A stretch of 64,000 bases of DNA from Streptomyces xanthophaeus. Lineage in GTDB: Bacteria; Actinomycetota; Actinomycetes; Streptomycetales; Streptomycetaceae. Within the stretch, counting starts at the first letter, position 1. Every line of letters begins with the position of its first letter. A program made the translations under genes and the position numbers. Of the stretch, positions 59,639 through 64,000 are shown piece by piece. The notes under the pieces are model-generated. The model was given only the letters and a program-made list of their open reading frames with translations. It was not told the origin of the DNA and ran no database searches. The stretch covers positions 3,472,001 to 3,536,000 of the forward strand of contig NZ_CP076543.1 of assembly GCF_030440515.1 (NCBI RefSeq). Reading direction: 5' to 3'.

Positions 59639-59737
59639 CATGCGCGGCCCGCTGTCCCCCGCTTCCTCCCACACAACGCTTTCTAAAAGTTAGCGCTTAC
59701 CGTAGGCTGGCGCTGTCGTCCAACGAGGAGAGCAGTC

Positions 59738-60592
59738 ATGAGCATCGTCGTCACCGCCGCCACCGGAGCGCTCGGCCGTCTCGTCGTCGAGGAGCTGCTG
59801 GAACGGGTCCCCGCCGACCAGGTCGCCGTCGTCGTCCGCAACCAGGAGAAGGCCGCAGACCTGGCCGCACGCGGGATCGAGGTGCGCGTCGCCGACTACG
59901 ACGACCCGGCGGCCCTGGCCCGCGCCTTCGAGCCCGGCGACCGGGTGCTGCTGATCTCCGGCAACGAGATCGGGCGGCGCGTCACCCAGCACACCGCCGT
60001 GATCGACGCCGCGAAGGCGGCGGGCGTGGCACAGCTGGCCTACACCGGCATCCTCGGCGGCCCCGAGGCCGACTTCGAGCTGGCCGCCGAACACACCGCC
60101 ACCGAGCGGGCCGTCCTCGGCTCCGGGCTCCCGTACACCTTCCTGCGCAACGGCTGGTACCACGAGAACTACACCCGCGAGCTGCCGGCGGTCCTCGGGC
60201 ACGGAGCGGTCGTGGGCAGCTCGGGCGAGGGCCGGGTCGCCTCGGCGGCACGCGCCGACTACGCGGCCGCCGCGGCCGTGGTGCTCACCGGCGAGGGGCA
60301 CATGAACCGGATCTACGAGCTCTCCGGCGACGCCGCGTGGAGCCTCGGGGAGTACGCGGCCGAGGTGTCGGCACTCAGCGGCAAGGAGATCGCGTACGCC
60401 GAGGTCCCGGCGGACGAGCACCTGCGGATCCTGACGGGCGCCGGGGTGCCCGAGGGCTTCGCGGCGATCATCGTCGACGTGGACGCGGCGATCGCGCGCG
60501 GCCGGCTGGCGGGCACCAGCGGGGACCTGGCCCGGCTGATCGGGCGGCCGACGACCCCCGTCGCCGAGGCGATCGGCGCCGCGCTGGCCTGA
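59738..60592 (+). CDS. NmrA-type NAD(P)H-binding reductase (QorB-like)
   Basis: 284 aa. GXXGXXG loop in VTAATGALGRLVVEELL, VLLISGNEIGRRVTQHTAVIDAA, YTGILGG and RNGWYHENYT are typical of YtfG/QorB-type quinone oxidoreductases of the NmrA group. The upstream region has CTTTCTAAAAGTTAGCGCTTACC, similar in style to HxlR-controlled promoters, but no regulator gene is adjacent. Confidence 0.85.
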   Translation: MSIVVTAATGALGRLVVEELLERVPADQVAVVVRNQEKAADLAARGIEVRVADYDDPAALARAFEPGDRVLLISGNEIGRRVTQHTAVIDAAKAAGVAQLAYTGILGGPEADFELAAEHTATERAVLGSGLPYTFLRNGWYHENYTRELPAVLGHGAVVGSSGEGRVASAARADYAAAAAVVLTGEGHMNRIYELSGDAAWSLGEYAAEVSALSGKEIAYAEVPADEHLRILTGAGVPEGFAAIIVDVDAAIARGRLAGTSGDLARLIGRPTTPVAEAIGAALA

Positions 60593-60759
60593 CCCGGGCG
60601 GGCTCCCGGCGGCTCCCGGCGGCTCCCGAGCGGCCTCCGTATCCGCACCGGCCCACCGACCCCGAAAGATGTCATGAGTATCTCGCAATTACGGGCATGA
60701 CATCCGGGTCGTACGGCGATACCGTCGTGAAGTTGGCTGGAAGTCGTACAGGAGGCCCC

Positions 60760-61707
60760 GTGAAGGCACAGAACGAGCAGCGCACGGGTTTGCTCTACGG
60801 ATTCGGCGCATACGGGATGTGGGGGCTGGTCCCCCTCTTCTGGCCGCTCCTCAAGCCCTCCGGGGCGATCGAGATCCTCGCCCACCGCATGGTGTGGTCC
60901 CTGGCCGTGGTCGGTCTGGCGCTGCTCGCGCTGCGCCGCTGGGGCTGGATACGGGAGCTGCTCCGCCAGCCCCGCAAGCTCGGCCTGACCACGCTGGCCG
61001 CCACGGTGATCAGCGTGAACTGGGGCCTGTACATCTGGGCCGTCAACAACGAGCACGTCGTCGAGGCGAGCCTCGGCTACTTCATCAATCCCCTGGTCAG
61101 CATCGCCATCGGCGTGCTGGTGCTCGGCGAGCGGCTGCGCCGGGCGCAGTGGGTGGCGGTCGGCCTCAGCTTCGTCGCCGTGTTGGTGCTCGCCATCGGC
61201 TACGGGCGGCCGCCGTGGATCTCGCTGATCCTCGCCTTCTCCTTCGCCACGTACGGGCTGATCAAGAAGAAGCTCAACATGGGCGGCCTGGAGTCGCTGG
61301 CCGCCGAGACGGCCGTGCTGTTCCTGCCCGCCCTGGGATACGTCCTGTGGCTCGGCGCGCAGGGCCGGTCCACCTTCGCCTCGCACGGCGTCACCCACTC
61401 GCTCCTGCTGGCCGCGACCGGGCTGGTCACGGCGATCCCGCTGGTGTTCTTCGGGATGGCCGCGATCCGGGTCCCGCTGTCCACGCTCGGGCTGCTCCAG
61501 TACATGGCCCCGGTCTTCCAGTTCGGGCTGGGCGTCCTGTACTTCCACGAGGCCATGCCGCCCGAGCGCTGGGCGGGCTTCTCCCTGGTGTGGGGCGCGC
61601 TCGTGATCCTCACCTGGGACGCGCTGCGCACGGCGCGGCGGTCCCGGGTCAGGCTGGAGGCGGCGGCGCCGGCCGTCCTGGCGACACCGGCGCGCGAGCC
61701 CGCGTAA
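60760..61707 (+). CDS. rarD: RarD-type EamA transporter
   Basis: 315 aa from GTG 60760, with AGGAGG 6 bp upstream; the open frame extends far upstream but is not real. Ten membrane helices, GMWGLVPLFWPLLK at the start, ISVNWGLYIWAVN, and ASLGYFINPLVSIAIGVLVLGERL; these define the RarD subgroup of drug/metabolite transporters. Substrate unknown. Followed by a near-duplicate GCGTAACGGCGCC(C)GCGGGGCGCGC and a strong terminator. Confidence 0.88.
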   Translation: MKAQNEQRTGLLYGFGAYGMWGLVPLFWPLLKPSGAIEILAHRMVWSLAVVGLALLALRRWGWIRELLRQPRKLGLTTLAATVISVNWGLYIWAVNNEHVVEASLGYFINPLVSIAIGVLVLGERLRRAQWVAVGLSFVAVLVLAIGYGRPPWISLILAFSFATYGLIKKKLNMGGLESLAAETAVLFLPALGYVLWLGAQGRSTFASHGVTHSLLLAATGLVTAIPLVFFGMAAIRVPLSTLGLLQYMAPVFQFGLGVLYFHEAMPPERWAGFSLVWGALVILTWDALRTARRSRVRLEAAAPAVLATPAREPA

Positions 61708-61772
61708 CGGCGCCCGCGGGGCGCGCGTAACGGCGCCCCGCGGGGCGCGCTGCGGCAAACACTTCACACCCA

Positions 61773-61807
61773 CGATCCCCGGTACGGACCACTCGTACCG
61801 GGGATCG
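61773..61807 (+). terminator. Terminator after rarD
   Basis: CGATCCCCGGTACG (61773-61786) pairs perfectly with CGTACCGGGGATCG (61794-61807), loop of 7, followed by TCCGTTTTCC. Confidence 0.85.
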
Positions 61808-61886
61808 TCCGTTTTCCGAACCGCCCTGACCGAATTGTGGTCTTGACGGACAGTCATACTCTCGCTGAACATCAGGCTCGCACTGA

Positions 61887-63272
<1,386 letters not shown>

Positions 63273-63302
63273 GCCGTGCGCCCCGCCGGTCCGGTTCCCG
63301 GC

Positions 63303-63707
63303 TCAGGCGTCCTCGGCACGAGCCTGCGAGGACGCCTGGAGCGGGCCCTGGATACGGGCCCGCAGCTCCTCGGCCACGGCCGCGATGTCCGCGCGGCCCA
63401 GCTTGGCCGCCTCCACCAGGTCGCCGAGCTCCTCGGGCGAGGGCAGCTGCTTCGCCCCGGCCACCCGCAGGTACGAGCGGGTGGCCGCGGCCGCGTAGAA
63501 CTCGTTCATCGGGGATTCCAGCGCGGGGCACACCGCGAGGGTGTGCAAAAACGCGGCGGCCCGCCACGCGGTGTCCGGGGCGGGCTGTTCGGGCACGAGG
63601 ACGAGGTCGTTCTGGTGCCGGGCGACCGCGGCGGCCACCCCGGAGGGATCCCACACGGCGGGATCGGACGGGAGATGGTGGGCCAGAGCCGTCCAGGCCC
63701 ACTCCAT
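63303..63707 (-). CDS. Fic/Doc-like toxin component (no Fic catalytic motif seen)
   Basis: 134 aa from ATG 63707; a TTG at 63719 that overlaps the antitoxin stop (TTGA) is an alternative. It has the all-helical pattern of Streptomyces 'Fic-family toxin component' proteins (AAAVARHQND, AAFLHTLAVCPALES, NEFYAAAATRSYL, SPEELGDLVEAAK). The catalytic HPFxxGN motif of Fic/Doc is not present, so either the fold is used differently or the toxin acts otherwise. It follows a ribbon-helix-helix antitoxin gene. Confidence 0.7.
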   Translation of the reverse strand: MEWAWTALAHHLPSDPAVWDPSGVAAAVARHQNDLVLVPEQPAPDTAWRAAAFLHTLAVCPALESPMNEFYAAAATRSYLRVAGAKQLPSPEELGDLVEAAKLGRADIAAVAEELRARIQGPLQASSQARAEDA

Positions 63708-63715
63708 GGTGATCT

Positions 63716-63919
63716 TCAATTGCCGAACCGCTGCTGGAAGTAGCCCCAGTGGTCGGCGAACTCCTCTATGCCGGAGAGGAAGTTCTTGCGGTCCTCGTCG
63801 AGTTCGCGCTCCGTGACCTCGGTGATCAGCGCGGTGACCGTCGTCCCCAGTGCCGCCGCACGTGCCTTCAGGCGTTCGTGGAACTCTTCGTCCAGGCGGA
63901 TGGTGACGTGTCTCGACAT
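63716..63919 (-). CDS. Ribbon-helix-helix antitoxin
   Basis: 67 aa. An N-terminal strand and two helices (SRHVTIRLDEEFHERLKARA, TTVTALITEVTERELDE) give a CopG/MetJ-type DNA-binding fold. The C-terminal tail (FLSGIEEFADHWGYFQQRF) would bind the toxin. Start ATG 63919 is favoured over 63985, because the operator lies between them. Confidence 0.78.
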   Translation of the reverse strand: MSRHVTIRLDEEFHERLKARAAALGTTVTALITEVTERELDEDRKNFLSGIEEFADHWGYFQQRFGN

Positions 63920-63929
63920 GTCCAACACC

Positions 63930-63949
63930 GTACAGCGGGTGTGCTGTAC
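63930..63949 (-). promoter_or_regulatory. Operator of the toxin-antitoxin pair
   Basis: GTACAGC GGGTGT GCTGTAC: two perfect 7-bp arms and a 6-bp spacer, 10 bp upstream of the antitoxin start. A -10-like TACGGT overlaps the proximal arm. Fits autorepression by a ribbon-helix-helix dimer pair. Confidence 0.6.
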
Positions 63950-63969
63950 GCGGAGCGGGAATGGCGCAA

Positions 63970-64000
63970 GGGTGGGCAGGGACACAGTCCCTGCCCACCC
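63970..64000. terminator. Hairpin at the window end
   Basis: GGGTGGGCAGGGAC (63970-63983) and GTCCCTGCCCACCC (63987-64000) pair perfectly with a 3-base loop. It lies upstream of the antitoxin promoter, so it probably ends a gene beyond the window. Confidence 0.7.

Overview
The window is very GC-rich, with strong third-position G/C bias, GTG and TTG starts, HrdB-type promoters and a core gene order matching the well-known Streptomyces block secE-nusG-rplKA-(lipoproteins)-rplJL-rpoBC, aspC, add, murB, hadAB-like, rpmG, nuo2 and kor. It is a chromosomal segment of a Streptomyces or a very close actinomycete. No replicon-level mobility genes are seen.

Layout. 1-2439: 3' part of a YfhO-type membrane protein, cut by the window edge. 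2518-8596: six codirectional genes unlike housekeeping genes: a Crp/Fnr regulator with an intact cyclic-nucleotide pocket, a class III nucleotide-cyclase-like protein, a P-loop ATPase with a helical C-terminal half, an SPFH/band-7-like protein, a Pycsar-effector-like membrane protein and an M48 membrane metallopeptidase. The cyclase C-terminus and the ATPase N-terminus carry the same short Gly/Asn-rich motif, which resembles bacterial amyloid signalling pairs. This is the best candidate for an undescribed signalling or defence system. It sits beside rpoC, in otherwise conserved surroundings.

8617-22967 (minus strand): rpoC, rpoB, rplL, rplJ, two paralogous lipoproteins, rplA, rplK, nusG, secE and tRNA-Trp, with several terminators, an L10-type leader with a terminator-like hairpin, and a strong rpoB promoter. 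23161-32213: aspartate aminotransferase, adenosine deaminase, murB, a TetR-controlled MFS exporter with matching operators, a ~1.15 kb non-coding imperfect palindrome, two MaoC-fold dehydratase-like genes and rpmG. 32302-36721 holds tRNA-Met, tRNA-Thr and tRNA-Tyr, an amidohydrolase that has lost most catalytic residues, a small NAD(P)-binding protein, a DUF3574-like protein and a glycine-rich secreted protein.

36922-42176: YajQ, a SulP transporter, an amino-acid permease, an SMI1-like protein, YccF and HtpX. 42378-52232 (minus): nuoABCHIJKLMN, a complex I cluster without nuoD, E, F and G. 52380-56424: two near-duplicate sensor kinases and a LuxR-type response regulator, separated by 81-bp tandem repeats and terminators. 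56576-59582: the two-subunit 2-oxoacid:ferredoxin oxidoreductase (korAB), a plausible electron donor system for the truncated complex I. 59738-63919: an NmrA-type reductase, a RarD transporter, a secreted M28 aminopeptidase with a P-domain, and a toxin-antitoxin pair with a perfect operator-like inverted repeat.
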